NCBI RefSeq assembly: GCF_918697865.1
Contig: NZ_CAKKMV010000014.1
Coordinates: 98,835-162,834, forward strand
Direction: 5' to 3'
Length of the DNA stretch: 64,000 nt
Source of the DNA: Massilia sp. Bi118
GTDB taxonomy: Bacteria > Pseudomonadota > Gammaproteobacteria > Burkholderiales > Burkholderiaceae_D
Made by a program: the position numbers and the translations under genes. The notes under the pieces are model-generated. The model saw only the letters and a program-made list of their open reading frames with translations. It was not told the DNA's origin and searched no databases. Position 1 is the first letter of the stretch. Each line of letters begins with the position of its first letter. Shown here piece by piece: positions 25,012 through 34,309 of this stretch.

Positions 25012-25027
25012 TGCAAACGCCGTGCCA
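25012..25027 (-). promoter_or_regulatory. Sigma-54 (-24/-12) promoter of the prp operon
   Basis: On the minus strand the sequence is TGGCACGGCGTTTGCA, matching the RpoN consensus TGGCACG-N4-TTGCA at every fixed position. The predicted transcript start near 25001 is about 40 bp before the prpB ATG. PrpR, an enhancer-binding activator, is encoded at 29488. Confidence 0.88.
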
Positions 25028-25092
25028 GCTCCCATGCTACGCCGCCCTGCCCTGTTTTCAAGGACTTGCGTCCCTGAGGAAGTCTTCTCAGC

Positions 25093-25125
25093 GTTTCACT
25101 CTGCAACATTGTTTCACGATGAAAC
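25093..25125. promoter_or_regulatory. Putative PrpR enhancer sites (two palindromes)
   Basis: A perfect palindrome GTTTCA-CGA-TGAAAC at 25111-25125 follows an imperfect one, GTTTCA-CTC-TGCAAC, at 25093-25107. Their centres are 18 bp apart and about 100-117 bp upstream of the predicted sigma-54 start, the usual enhancer distance. The same palindrome occurs before prpR. Confidence 0.65.
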
Positions 25126-25227
25126 GTGCACCGTTCGGCACACCTGTTCCGCTGGTATAGCTGAGTTCGTAAGCGTAGAATCCCCTGCGCAGTTCTCTTT
25201 TGACAACAACAACCACCAAGAGGATTT

Positions 25228-26841
25228 ATGGGAGACATTCGCAAGGCCAGCCTGCTGGCGACCCTGGTTACGGCCTGCTTCGGCGCCCAGGCCGCCGACG
25301 TCGATGCCAACACCATCAACCGCATTGCCGACGAGGGCTACAACCGCGGCCAGGTCGTGAGCCTCGCAGCTCACCTGACCGACCGAATCGGCGGCCGCAT
25401 GACCAACTCGCCTGCCATGCGCCAGGCGGAAAAATGGACCCAGCAGATGTTCACCGGCTGGGGCCTGCAGAATGTCCACCTCGAAGCTTACGACTTCGGC
25501 CGCGGCTGGTGGATCGAATCGTCGTCGGTCCGCATGACCGCGCCGCGCCCGCTGGCGCTGACCGCGATCCCGGTGGCGTGGACGCCGCCGACCAAAGGGA
25601 CCGTGAGCGCGCCGATCGCGGTGGCGCCGATCCGCCACGTGCGCGACCTGGCCCAGTACAAGGGCAAGCTGCGCGGGAAGATCGTGCTGGTCAGCTATCC
25701 GGACGCCCCGAAGGACGACACCGCCGCCACCTTCAAGCGCTTCGACGAAGCGGAACTGGGCAAGCTGTCGACCTACGACCAGCCGCACTACGATCCGGAC
25801 CAGTCGTTCGACCTGTACAAAAAATACTTCGAGCAGGCGCGCGAGATCGACCGCTTCATGGCGGCGGAAGGCGCGCTGGCGCTGGTGAAGATGTCCTACC
25901 GCGGCGGCGGCCTGGTGCAGGGCGAGGGCTACTTCCACCGCAAGGGCGAGACGGTGTCGCTGCCGGAAGTCGAGATGGCCGCCGAAGACTACCGCCGCCT
26001 GGCGCGCCTGGCCAAGGTCGGCGAAGTGAAGCTCGAGATGAACAGCAATGTCCACTTCGACGACCGCGACATGAACGCCTACAACGTGCTGGCCGAGATC
26101 CCGGGCAGCGACCCGCAGGCCGGCTACGTGATGGCCGGCGCCCACCTCGACAGCTGGGTGGCCGGCGACGGCGCCGCCGACAACGGCGCCGGCTCGGTGG
26201 TGGTGATGGAAGCGGCGCGCATCCTGTCGCAGCTGGGCGTGAAGCCCAAGCGCACGATCCGCTTTGCGCTGTGGAGCGGCGAGGAACAAGGCCTGCTCGG
26301 TTCCCTGGCCTACATCCAGAAGCACATCGCCACCCGCCCGCGCCCGAGCGACGCGGGGCATGCGAAGCTGCCCGAGTTCATGTGGGACACCTACCCGATC
26401 ACGCCCCTGCCCGGCTACAACGAGATGGCCGCCTACTTCAACCTGGACAACGGCTCGGGCAAGATCCGCGGCATCTACGCCGAAGGGAATTTCGCCGCGA
26501 TGCCGGTGCTGCGCAGCTGGCTCGCGCCCTTCTCCAGCCTGGGCGCGGATAAAGTGGTGGCCAAGAAGACCGGCGGCACCGACCACGAGATCATGGCCGG
26601 CATGGGCCTGCCTGCCTTCCAGTTCATCCAGGACCCGCTGGACTACGGTTCGCGCGTGCACCACTCGAACCTCGACACCTTCGATCACCTGCGCACCGAA
26701 GATCTGCGCCAGGCCGCGGTGATCATGGCCACTGTGCTGCTGCAGGCAGCGGAGAGCGACACGCCGATGCCGCGCAACGTGCTGCCGAAGCAGCCGACGC
26801 CGACGGATCCTTTCCACTACCGGGATCCGGCGAAGGAGTAA
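25228..26841 (+). CDS. Secreted M28-family metallopeptidase
   Basis: A 537-residue exported aminopeptidase-type enzyme. The signal peptide MGDIRKASLLATLVTACFGAQA is followed by a PA-type insert (about residues 120-190: YKGKLRGKIVLVSYP). The zinc-dependent catalytic domain comes next. Metal-site motifs visible are GAHLDSWVAGDGAADNGAG near residue 307 and WSGEEQGLLGS near residue 350, followed by GTDHEIM and a late histidine in RVHHSNLDTFD. AAGAGGA precedes the start. The gene is divergent from prpB, and its promoter shares the region with the PrpR sites. No functional link to propionate is evident. Confidence 0.9.
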   Translation: MGDIRKASLLATLVTACFGAQAADVDANTINRIADEGYNRGQVVSLAAHLTDRIGGRMTNSPAMRQAEKWTQQMFTGWGLQNVHLEAYDFGRGWWIESSSVRMTAPRPLALTAIPVAWTPPTKGTVSAPIAVAPIRHVRDLAQYKGKLRGKIVLVSYPDAPKDDTAATFKRFDEAELGKLSTYDQPHYDPDQSFDLYKKYFEQAREIDRFMAAEGALALVKMSYRGGGLVQGEGYFHRKGETVSLPEVEMAAEDYRRLARLAKVGEVKLEMNSNVHFDDRDMNAYNVLAEIPGSDPQAGYVMAGAHLDSWVAGDGAADNGAGSVVVMEAARILSQLGVKPKRTIRFALWSGEEQGLLGSLAYIQKHIATRPRPSDAGHAKLPEFMWDTYPITPLPGYNEMAAYFNLDNGSGKIRGIYAEGNFAAMPVLRSWLAPFSSLGADKVVAKKTGGTDHEIMAGMGLPAFQFIQDPLDYGSRVHHSNLDTFDHLRTEDLRQAAVIMATVLLQAAESDTPMPRNVLPKQPTPTDPFHYRDPAKE

Positions 26842-26856
26842 GCCTGAACGAAGGCC

Positions 26857-27225
26857 CTAGCGGCGTTGCTGGAACACCAGCGTGTTGCCGCTGGGGTCGT
26901 CGATATACACTTCGCGGGTGCCCCAGGTCTGCTCCAGCGGACCTTGGTGCACCGGCGATTCCGGCCGCAAGGGCGGCCTGAAGCCGCGCGCGACGAAGCT
27001 TGCGAACGCGGCATCCACGTCCTCGCACAGGACGATCGTGCTGGAATGGCCGTAGCGGCCTTCTCCCGGCGTCAGGTTCAGGTGCAGTTCATCTTCGCCG
27101 CGCCGCAGCCCTGCATAGAAGGGCTGGTCTTCGGGCCAGGTAAAATCGAGCGCGAAGTCGAGCACGCGCGTGTAGAACGCGATCGCTTCCGGCACGTCGC
27201 GCACCACCAGTATCGGTATCAGCAT
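26857..27225 (-). CDS. VOC (glyoxalase/bleomycin-resistance) superfamily protein
   Basis: A 122-residue single-domain VOC protein with the paired beta-alpha-beta-beta-beta pattern: ILVVRDVPEAIAFYTRVLDF at the start and EVYIDDPSGNTLVFQQ at the end. Members include metalloenzymes and drug-binding proteins; the substrate cannot be read from sequence. The ATG at 27225 has GGGGGGA before it. An ATG at 27240 sits against the T tract of the actP terminator and is unlikely to be used. Convergent with the M28 peptidase. Confidence 0.82.
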   Translation of the reverse strand: MLIPILVVRDVPEAIAFYTRVLDFALDFTWPEDQPFYAGLRRGEDELHLNLTPGEGRYGHSSTIVLCEDVDAAFASFVARGFRPPLRPESPVHQGPLEQTWGTREVYIDDPSGNTLVFQQRR

Positions 27226-27241
27226 CGTCCCCCCAGACATG

Positions 27242-27270
27242 AAAAAAACCGGAGGCCGCCAGCGGCCTCC
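27242..27270 (-). terminator. Terminator of DUF485-actP
   Basis: Minus-strand stem GGAGGCCG / CGGCCTCC with a 4-base loop, followed by GG and seven T. It starts 42 bp after the actP stop. Confidence 0.85.
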
Positions 27271-27312
27271 CCGCCAGCGGTCTCCGGGTTCAGTGTACGA
27301 CTACTTCAGGGA

Positions 27313-28974
27313 TCAGTGGGCCGAAGCAGCCGCCGCGCCGATACCGGTCTCCGAACGCACTTCCTGCGCCTCGAAACCAGCCTTGTCGATCGCCGCGCGC
27401 GGGCTCTTGTCGGTGACCGAGAACAGCCACACGCCGACGAAGCCGACGGTCATCGAGAACAGGGCCGGCGAGGTGTACGGGAAGATCGCATCCTTGTAGT
27501 GGAAGACGTCGACCCACACCGACTTCGATACCACGGTCAGGCCGACAGCCGTGATCAGGCCCAGGAAGCCGCCGATGGTCGCGCCGCGGGTGGTGCACTT
27601 GCTCCACAGGACGGACATGAACAGCACCGGGAAGTTGGCCGAGGCGGCAATCGCAAATGCCAGCGACACCATGAAGGCGACGTTGACCTTCTCGAACACG
27701 TAGCCGAGGAAGACGGCGATGATGCCGAGGACGATGGTGGTGATCTTCGACACGCGCAATTCGCTGCCCGGGGCCGGCTGGCCCTTCTTGATCACGGTCG
27801 CGTAGATATCGTGCGAGACCGCCGAGGCGCCGGACAGGGTCAGGCCAGCCACCACCGCGAGGATGGTCGCGAAGGCCACGGCCGAAATGAAGCCGAGGAA
27901 GACGTCGCCGCCAACGGCGCTGGCCAGGTGCACGGCCGCCATGTTGTTACCACCCAGCAGCGCGCCGGCTGCATCCTTGAAGGACGGGTTGGTACCGACC
28001 AGCACGATCGCGCCGAAGCCGATGATGAAGGTCAGGATGTAGAAGTAGCCGATCCAGGTGGTGGCCCACAGCACCGACTTGCGCGCCTCCTTGGCGCTCG
28101 GGACGGTGAAGAAGCGCATCAGGATGTGCGGCAGGCCGGCGGTGCCGAACATCAGCGCCATGCCGAAGGAGATGCCGGAAATCGGGTCCTTGATGAAGTT
28201 ACCCGGACCCATGATCGAGTCCTTCTTGCTGTGCACTTCGACGGCCTTGGCGAACAGCTGCTCCGGGCTGAAGTTGTACATGGCCAGCACCGAGAAGGCC
28301 ATGAAGGAGGCGCCCGCCAGCAGCATCACGGCCTTGATGATCTGGACCCAGGTGGTGGCGGTCATGCCGCCGAACAGCACGTAGACCATCATCAGGATAC
28401 CGACCAGCACCACGGCGATGCTGTAGTCCAGGCCGAACAGCAGCTTGATCAGCTGGCCGGCGCCGACCATCTGCGCAATCAGGTAGAACAGCACGGTGAC
28501 CAGGGTGCCCGAGGCCGCGAACATGCGCACAGGCTTCTGCGCGAAGCGGTAGGCAGCGACGTCGGCGAAGGTAAAGCGGCCCAGGTTGCGCAGGCGCTCG
28601 GCCATCAGGAAGGTGATGACGGGCCAGCCGACCAGGAAGCCGATCGCGTAGATCAGGCCATCGAAGCCGTTGGCGAACACCGCGGCGGAGATGCCGAGGA
28701 AGGAGGCGGCCGACATGAAGTCGCCGGCGATGGCCAGGCCGTTCTGGAAGCCGGTGATGCCGCCGCCCGCGGTGTAGAAGTCGGAGGCCGAGCGGGTGCG
28801 CTTGGCGGCCCACTTGGTGATGAACAGGGTCAGGATGACGAACACCGCGAACATCGTGATCGCGGTCCAGTTGGTGGCCTGCTTGGTAGCCTGGCCCAGG
28901 TCGGGCGCGGCGATGGCGGCGTTGGTCGCGGCCAGGGCTGCCAGTGCGGCAGCGTTACGGATCGTATTCTTCAT
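27313..28974 (-). CDS. actP: Cation/acetate symporter ActP-type
   Basis: Sodium:solute symporter (SSS family) of 553 residues taking up acetate and probably other short carboxylates. An N-terminal signal-like segment ends near AAIAAPD; about 13 membrane helices follow. Family features include SASDFYTAGGGI, LAIAGDFMSAASFLGISA near residue 80 and LTLSGASAVSHDIYA. The start ATG 28974 overlaps the DUF485 stop by one base (TAATG). Frames extending upstream belong to the DUF485 gene. Lying next to prpR, it may serve propionate uptake; that is inference. Confidence 0.93.
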   Translation of the reverse strand: MKNTIRNAAALAALAATNAAIAAPDLGQATKQATNWTAITMFAVFVILTLFITKWAAKRTRSASDFYTAGGGITGFQNGLAIAGDFMSAASFLGISAAVFANGFDGLIYAIGFLVGWPVITFLMAERLRNLGRFTFADVAAYRFAQKPVRMFAASGTLVTVLFYLIAQMVGAGQLIKLLFGLDYSIAVVLVGILMMVYVLFGGMTATTWVQIIKAVMLLAGASFMAFSVLAMYNFSPEQLFAKAVEVHSKKDSIMGPGNFIKDPISGISFGMALMFGTAGLPHILMRFFTVPSAKEARKSVLWATTWIGYFYILTFIIGFGAIVLVGTNPSFKDAAGALLGGNNMAAVHLASAVGGDVFLGFISAVAFATILAVVAGLTLSGASAVSHDIYATVIKKGQPAPGSELRVSKITTIVLGIIAVFLGYVFEKVNVAFMVSLAFAIAASANFPVLFMSVLWSKCTTRGATIGGFLGLITAVGLTVVSKSVWVDVFHYKDAIFPYTSPALFSMTVGFVGVWLFSVTDKSPRAAIDKAGFEAQEVRSETGIGAAAASAH

Positions 28975-29330
28975 TATGCGCGGACCTTTTGTTTGGTCGG
29001 AGCGGCGCCGGTGCCGGAATCGCCGGCAGCGGCGTTGCGCTGGATAGCGTCGGTCAGCGCGTCGAATTCGCTGTTGGCGCGGCGAACGTAGATGCCGGTG
29101 ACGACCACCGTGAACAGGATCACGAACAGGCCCAGGGGCACGCCCCAGGACATCACGCCCGCGCCGATGCGCGAACCCATGAATTCCTTGTCGAAGGCGT
29201 TCAGGCAGGTAAAGCCGTAATACACGATCATCACGGCCCAGGTCAGCATCCAGCCGTAGCGGGAGCGGGTCCTGACCAGCTTCTGGTAATTGGGGTCGCT
29301 TTTGACCCGTTGAACAACGTCTTGGTCCAC
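28974..29330 (-). CDS. DUF485 membrane protein (YjcH-like)
   Basis: A 118-residue protein with two membrane helices (YGWMLTWAVMIVYYGFTCLN and VPLGLFVILFTVVVTGIYV) and a conserved N-terminal DPNYQKLVRTR segment. DUF485 proteins are almost always encoded directly before actP and are thought to assist the symporter. It starts with GTG at 29330, and GGAG lies at ribosome-site distance. It is translationally coupled to actP. Confidence 0.9.
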   Translation of the reverse strand: MDQDVVQRVKSDPNYQKLVRTRSRYGWMLTWAVMIVYYGFTCLNAFDKEFMGSRIGAGVMSWGVPLGLFVILFTVVVTGIYVRRANSEFDALTDAIQRNAAAGDSGTGAAPTKQKVRA

Positions 29331-29440
29331 TTTTAGTCTCCAATAGTTTTTAATGCCTTTTTGGTACAGGCTGGGTGCGATCCTACGGGCTGGTGCTTAC
29401 CCGATTCTTACGGCATAAACCGGATTTCGCGACGGCGCCG

Positions 29441-29459
29441 GTGTTTCACGCTGAAACAC
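29441..29459. promoter_or_regulatory. Putative PrpR operator in the prpR/actP gap
   Basis: A perfect palindrome GTGTTTCA-CGC-TGAAACAC lies between divergent DUF485-actP and prpR, 28 bp before the prpR ATG. Its core matches the palindrome upstream of prpB. It would allow autoregulation of prpR and possibly control of actP. Confidence 0.65.
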
Positions 29460-29487
29460 CAGGTGCACATTGCGCTACACTTGCAAC

Positions 29488-31113
<1,626 letters not shown>

Positions 31114-31131
31114 AGCGGCCGGCCAGCGGCT

Positions 31132-31899
31132 TTACTTTCCGCAGCGCGGCAAGGGCTGGTCGCCGAGCAGCAGCAAATGCAACTGACCGTGCGTTTCATC
31201 GAGCGCGTGGCCGACGCTGTCCAGCGCCGCCGGGCGGCCGAGGTCGGTCACGCCACGTACGCCGTAGCACGCGGCCAGGCGCTCGCTGGAGGGCCACCAC
31301 AAGGGCTCGACCTGCTTCGAGGCGTATTGCTTCTCGACTGCATCGGCGTTTTCGGCGATGGTTTTGAAGTCGCGGTAGAACTGGGGATTGACCCCGATCC
31401 TGGCCACGAATTCGCTTTCCATCCTGGCGATGCGATTGACGTATTCGACCATGACCGGCAGTTGTTTCTCGACTTCGTCCGGCGGCATGCCGCTTGCGGT
31501 GAATTGGCGGCGCATTTCCTCTTTGCCAGCCAGTGCGGTCAGCGTCAGCGTGCCGTGGAAGCCGAGCACGGCGCCAGCGGGAATGGTCTTGTGGCGGGCG
31601 GCGGGAAACAGGTAGTTGGCGCAGCTGGATGCGCAACCGCCGACGACTTCCAGGTCGAGGTTCTTGTCATGGATGAAGCTGCCCATGAGGATGCCGGCTT
31701 CGCTGTCACCGCCGACGCTGCGCACCTTCAGCAGCGTCGTGCCCGGCGTGTACATCTTTTCCAGCTTGGCATCGTCGCCCCTTTCAATGGCCCCCTTGAG
31801 CAGCAGCGTGTGCGCGTCGATACGCGTGATGTCGGCGCCGTGGGCGTTGGCCAGCAGCAGGCAGGAAGACAGCGAGAACAGGGATAGCAGGGTGCGCAT
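31132..31899 (-). CDS. Periplasmic ClpP/crotonase-fold protein
   Basis: A 255-residue exported protein. The signal peptide MRTLLSLFSLSSCLLLANAHG is followed by a ClpP-like domain, as in the COG3904-type periplasmic proteins. Visible are VRSVGGDSEAGILMGSFI, GGCASSCANYLFPA with a candidate nucleophile serine, and GAVLGFHGT with a candidate histidine. Whether it is a protease is unproven. ATG 31899 has CCGGAG at correct spacing; an ATG two codons earlier abuts that site. It is divergent from the LuxR gene, sharing a promoter region with a lux-box-like palindrome. Confidence 0.78.
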   Translation of the reverse strand: MRTLLSLFSLSSCLLLANAHGADITRIDAHTLLLKGAIERGDDAKLEKMYTPGTTLLKVRSVGGDSEAGILMGSFIHDKNLDLEVVGGCASSCANYLFPAARHKTIPAGAVLGFHGTLTLTALAGKEEMRRQFTASGMPPDEVEKQLPVMVEYVNRIARMESEFVARIGVNPQFYRDFKTIAENADAVEKQYASKQVEPLWWPSSERLAACYGVRGVTDLGRPAALDSVGHALDETHGQLHLLLLGDQPLPRCGK

Positions 31900-31965
31900 G
31901 AACATCTCCGGTAACAGTTGACGTAGTTGACGAGAGACATCTTGCCGCAACCCACAGTGCATCGT

Positions 31966-31985
31966 AACTGTAAAATTTGACAGAT
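31966..31985. promoter_or_regulatory. lux-box-like palindrome
   Basis: AACTGTAAAATTTGACAGAT shows CTG-N10-CAG, the core spacing of LuxR-type binding sites, with outer CTGT/ACAG symmetry. It lies 66-85 bp before the luxR-type ATG and 67 bp before the ClpP-like gene. Confidence 0.5.
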
Positions 31986-31992
31986 TTTTTCC

Positions 31993-32020
31993 TTGCCGAT
32001 GTCTCTTTTCGACCTACAAT
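31993..32020 (+). promoter_or_regulatory. Candidate promoter of the luxR-type gene
   Basis: -35 TTGCCG (31993-31998) and -10 TACAAT (32015-32020) with 16 bp between. It lies just downstream of the lux-box-like site and 30 bp before the ATG. Confidence 0.45.
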
Positions 32021-32050
32021 GCATCAGTCCGGCTTTGTAATTCTTTTTTC

Positions 32051-32761
32051 ATGAACACTTGGCGAGAAGATCAGCTCCAGGCATTGCTCGAGACCCGGTC
32101 CGACGAGGCATTCTCCAACTGCCTGGCGCGTGCCGCCAAAGACCTCGGCTTCGATTTTTGCTCCTATGGCATGCGGCTGCCGCTGCCCATCGCGGCGCCT
32201 CAGGTGGCAATACTGAGCAATTACTCTCCGGATTGGCTGCAACGTTACGCCCAGGAAGATTATCTGTCGATCGACCCGACCGTGGCCCATGGCAGCCGGT
32301 CGGTGATGCCGCTGGTGTGGTCGGAAGCCGTGTTCCAGGAAGCCCGCCCTTTCTGGGAAGATGCGCGCGGCCACGGACTGCGTGTCGGGTGGTCGCAGTC
32401 CTGTCACGACGGTCGCGGCGTTGCCGGCCTGTTGACCCTGGCCCGCTCGCACGAGCCGCTTTCGGCGCAGGAATTGCAGCACAATGCTTACCAGATGTCA
32501 TGGCTGGGCCAGGCAGCGCATGAGGTGCTGTCCGGCCGCCTGATGCAGCGCCTCCTCCCGCAGCCATCGATACAGCTCACCCGGCGCGAAGCCGAGATCC
32601 TGCGCTGGACCGCCGATGGCGCAACCTCCGCCCAGGTCAGCGACAAGGTGCATATCACTGAGCGTACAGTCAATTTCCACATCAATAATGTACTGATGAA
32701 ATTGGAAGTCAAGAACAAGACGGCCGGGGTCGTCAAGGCGCTGAGACTGGGCCTGATCTGA
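32051..32761 (+). CDS. LuxR-family receptor with AHL-binding domain
   Basis: A 236-residue transcription factor. The N-terminal autoinducer-binding domain (about 20-160) keeps the residues that hold acyl-homoserine lactones in TraR/LuxR: Trp62, Tyr66, Asp75, Pro76, Trp90 and Gly113. The C-terminal LuxR helix-turn-helix (175-230) contains LTRREAEILRWTADG and TERTVNFHINNV. No luxI-type synthase is in the window, so it may be an orphan receptor or act with a distant synthase. Two short ATG-less upstream frames were ignored; the ATG 32051 fits the domain start. Confidence 0.9.
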   Translation: MNTWREDQLQALLETRSDEAFSNCLARAAKDLGFDFCSYGMRLPLPIAAPQVAILSNYSPDWLQRYAQEDYLSIDPTVAHGSRSVMPLVWSEAVFQEARPFWEDARGHGLRVGWSQSCHDGRGVAGLLTLARSHEPLSAQELQHNAYQMSWLGQAAHEVLSGRLMQRLLPQPSIQLTRREAEILRWTADGATSAQVSDKVHITERTVNFHINNVLMKLEVKNKTAGVVKALRLGLI

Positions 32762-32911
32762 GATCCGCATCAGCCCGCTGCTAGCTCACTTGAGACGCGG
32801 GAACCATGTCGCGCGACAAAGCAGACCATAGAAATCCGCCGTAACATGCTTTGTTTATACGGCATGGCGCCGCCGCACGAAGCGGCGTCCGACCCGCATT
32901 CGGAGGCAATC

Positions 32912-34309
32912 ATGAAAGCTTCGCAGCCTGCTCCACAGCCCGCATCTTCCGCCGCAATCTTCTCCCTGATCGGCAATACCCCGCTGGTCGAGGTCACCCG
33001 GTTGGACACCGGTCCCTGCCAGCTCTTCCTCAAACTCGAATCCCAGAATCCCGGCGGCTCCATCAAGGACCGCATCGGCCGCGCCATGATCGAGGCGGCG
33101 GAGCTGGACGGGCGCCTGCAGCCCGGCGGCACCGTGGTCGAAGCGACCGCCGGCAATACCGGCCTGGGCCTGGCGCTGGTGGCCCGCATCAAGGGCTACC
33201 GCGTGGTGCTGGTGGTGCCGGACAAGATGGCGGCCGAAAAGGTGCTGCACCTGAAGGCCCTCGGCGCCGAGATTCACCTGACCCGCTCGGACGTCGGCAA
33301 GGGCCATCCCGAGTACTACCAGGACTATGCGGCGCGGCTGGCGCGCGAAATTCCCGGCGCCTGGTTCGCCGACCAGTTCAACAACCCTGCCAATCCGCTG
33401 GCCCACGAAACCGGCACCGGCCCCGAGATCTGGGAGCAGATGAAGCACGAGGTGGACGCGATCGTGGTCGGCGTCGGCTCGTCCGGCACCCTGACCGGCC
33501 TGTCGCGCTATTTCGCGAAGGTGCAGCCGGACGTGGAATTCGTGCTGGCCGATCCGCAGGGCTCGATCCTGGCCGAGTACGTGCGCATCGGGCAGGTGTC
33601 GACAGTCTCGGGCTCGTGGGCGGTCGAGGGCATCGGCGAGGATTTCATCCCTTCGATTGCCGACCTGTCGCGCGTGCGCCGGGCCTATACCATCGGCGAC
33701 GAGGAAAGCTTCAACACCGCGCGCGCCCTGCTGCGCCAGGAAGGCCTGCTGGCCGGCTCTTCCACCGGCACCCTGCTGGCCGCGGCCCTGCGCTACTGCC
33801 GCGAGCAGAGCACGCCCAAGCGCGTGGTCACCTTCGTGTGCGACACCGGCACGCGCTACCTGACCAAGGTCTACAGCGACGGCTGGATGGTCGACCAGGG
33901 ACTGCTGCAGCGCCCGCGCACGGGCGATTTGCGCGACCTGATCGGGCGCCGCTTCGACGACGGCGACGTCGTCACCGTGGCCCCGGGCGACACTCTGCTA
34001 ACCGCCTTCAACCGCATGCGCAGCGCCGACCTGGCCCAGCTGCCCGTCATCGACCGGGGCCGCCTGGTCGGGCTGGTGGACGAATCCGATATCCTCATGC
34101 ACGTGACCGACGAGCGTGAGCATTTCCAGGCGCCGGTGTCCGGCACCATGACTTCCGCGCTGCAGACCCTGCCACCGTCGGGCAGCATGCATCAGGTGAG
34201 GGAAATCCTCGACCGCGGCCTGACCGTGGTGATCGCGGAAGGCGACCGTTTTTACGGCCTGATCACGCGCTTCGACCTACTCAACCATCTGCGCAGGACC
34301 CTGAAATGA
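32912..34309 (+). CDS. cbs: Cystathionine beta-synthase
   Basis: PLP enzyme condensing serine (or acetylserine) with homocysteine to cystathionine. The 465-residue protein has NPGGSIKDRIG with the PLP lysine at residue 52, EATAGNTGLGLA, and GVGSSGTLTGLSRYF. Two C-terminal CBS domains (about 340-465) may sense adenylates or SAM. The start ATG 32912 is set by CGGAGG upstream; the frame remains open 22 codons further but without family similarity. Its stop overlaps the next gene (ATGA). Together they form a reverse transsulfuration pair (homocysteine to cysteine). Confidence 0.92.
   Translation: MKASQPAPQPASSAAIFSLIGNTPLVEVTRLDTGPCQLFLKLESQNPGGSIKDRIGRAMIEAAELDGRLQPGGTVVEATAGNTGLGLALVARIKGYRVVLVVPDKMAAEKVLHLKALGAEIHLTRSDVGKGHPEYYQDYAARLAREIPGAWFADQFNNPANPLAHETGTGPEIWEQMKHEVDAIVVGVGSSGTLTGLSRYFAKVQPDVEFVLADPQGSILAEYVRIGQVSTVSGSWAVEGIGEDFIPSIADLSRVRRAYTIGDEESFNTARALLRQEGLLAGSSTGTLLAAALRYCREQSTPKRVVTFVCDTGTRYLTKVYSDGWMVDQGLLQRPRTGDLRDLIGRRFDDGDVVTVAPGDTLLTAFNRMRSADLAQLPVIDRGRLVGLVDESDILMHVTDEREHFQAPVSGTMTSALQTLPPSGSMHQVREILDRGLTVVIAEGDRFYGLITRFDLLNHLRRTLK

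Noticed and set aside
25176..25181. TAGAAT as a -10 box for the M28 peptidase gene
   Set aside because: No acceptable -35 at 16-18 bp; too weak to list.
29370..29400. GG-N10-GC considered as a sigma-54 promoter for DUF485-actP
   Set aside because: Only the minimal GG/GC dinucleotides fit; the rest of the -24/-12 consensus is absent.
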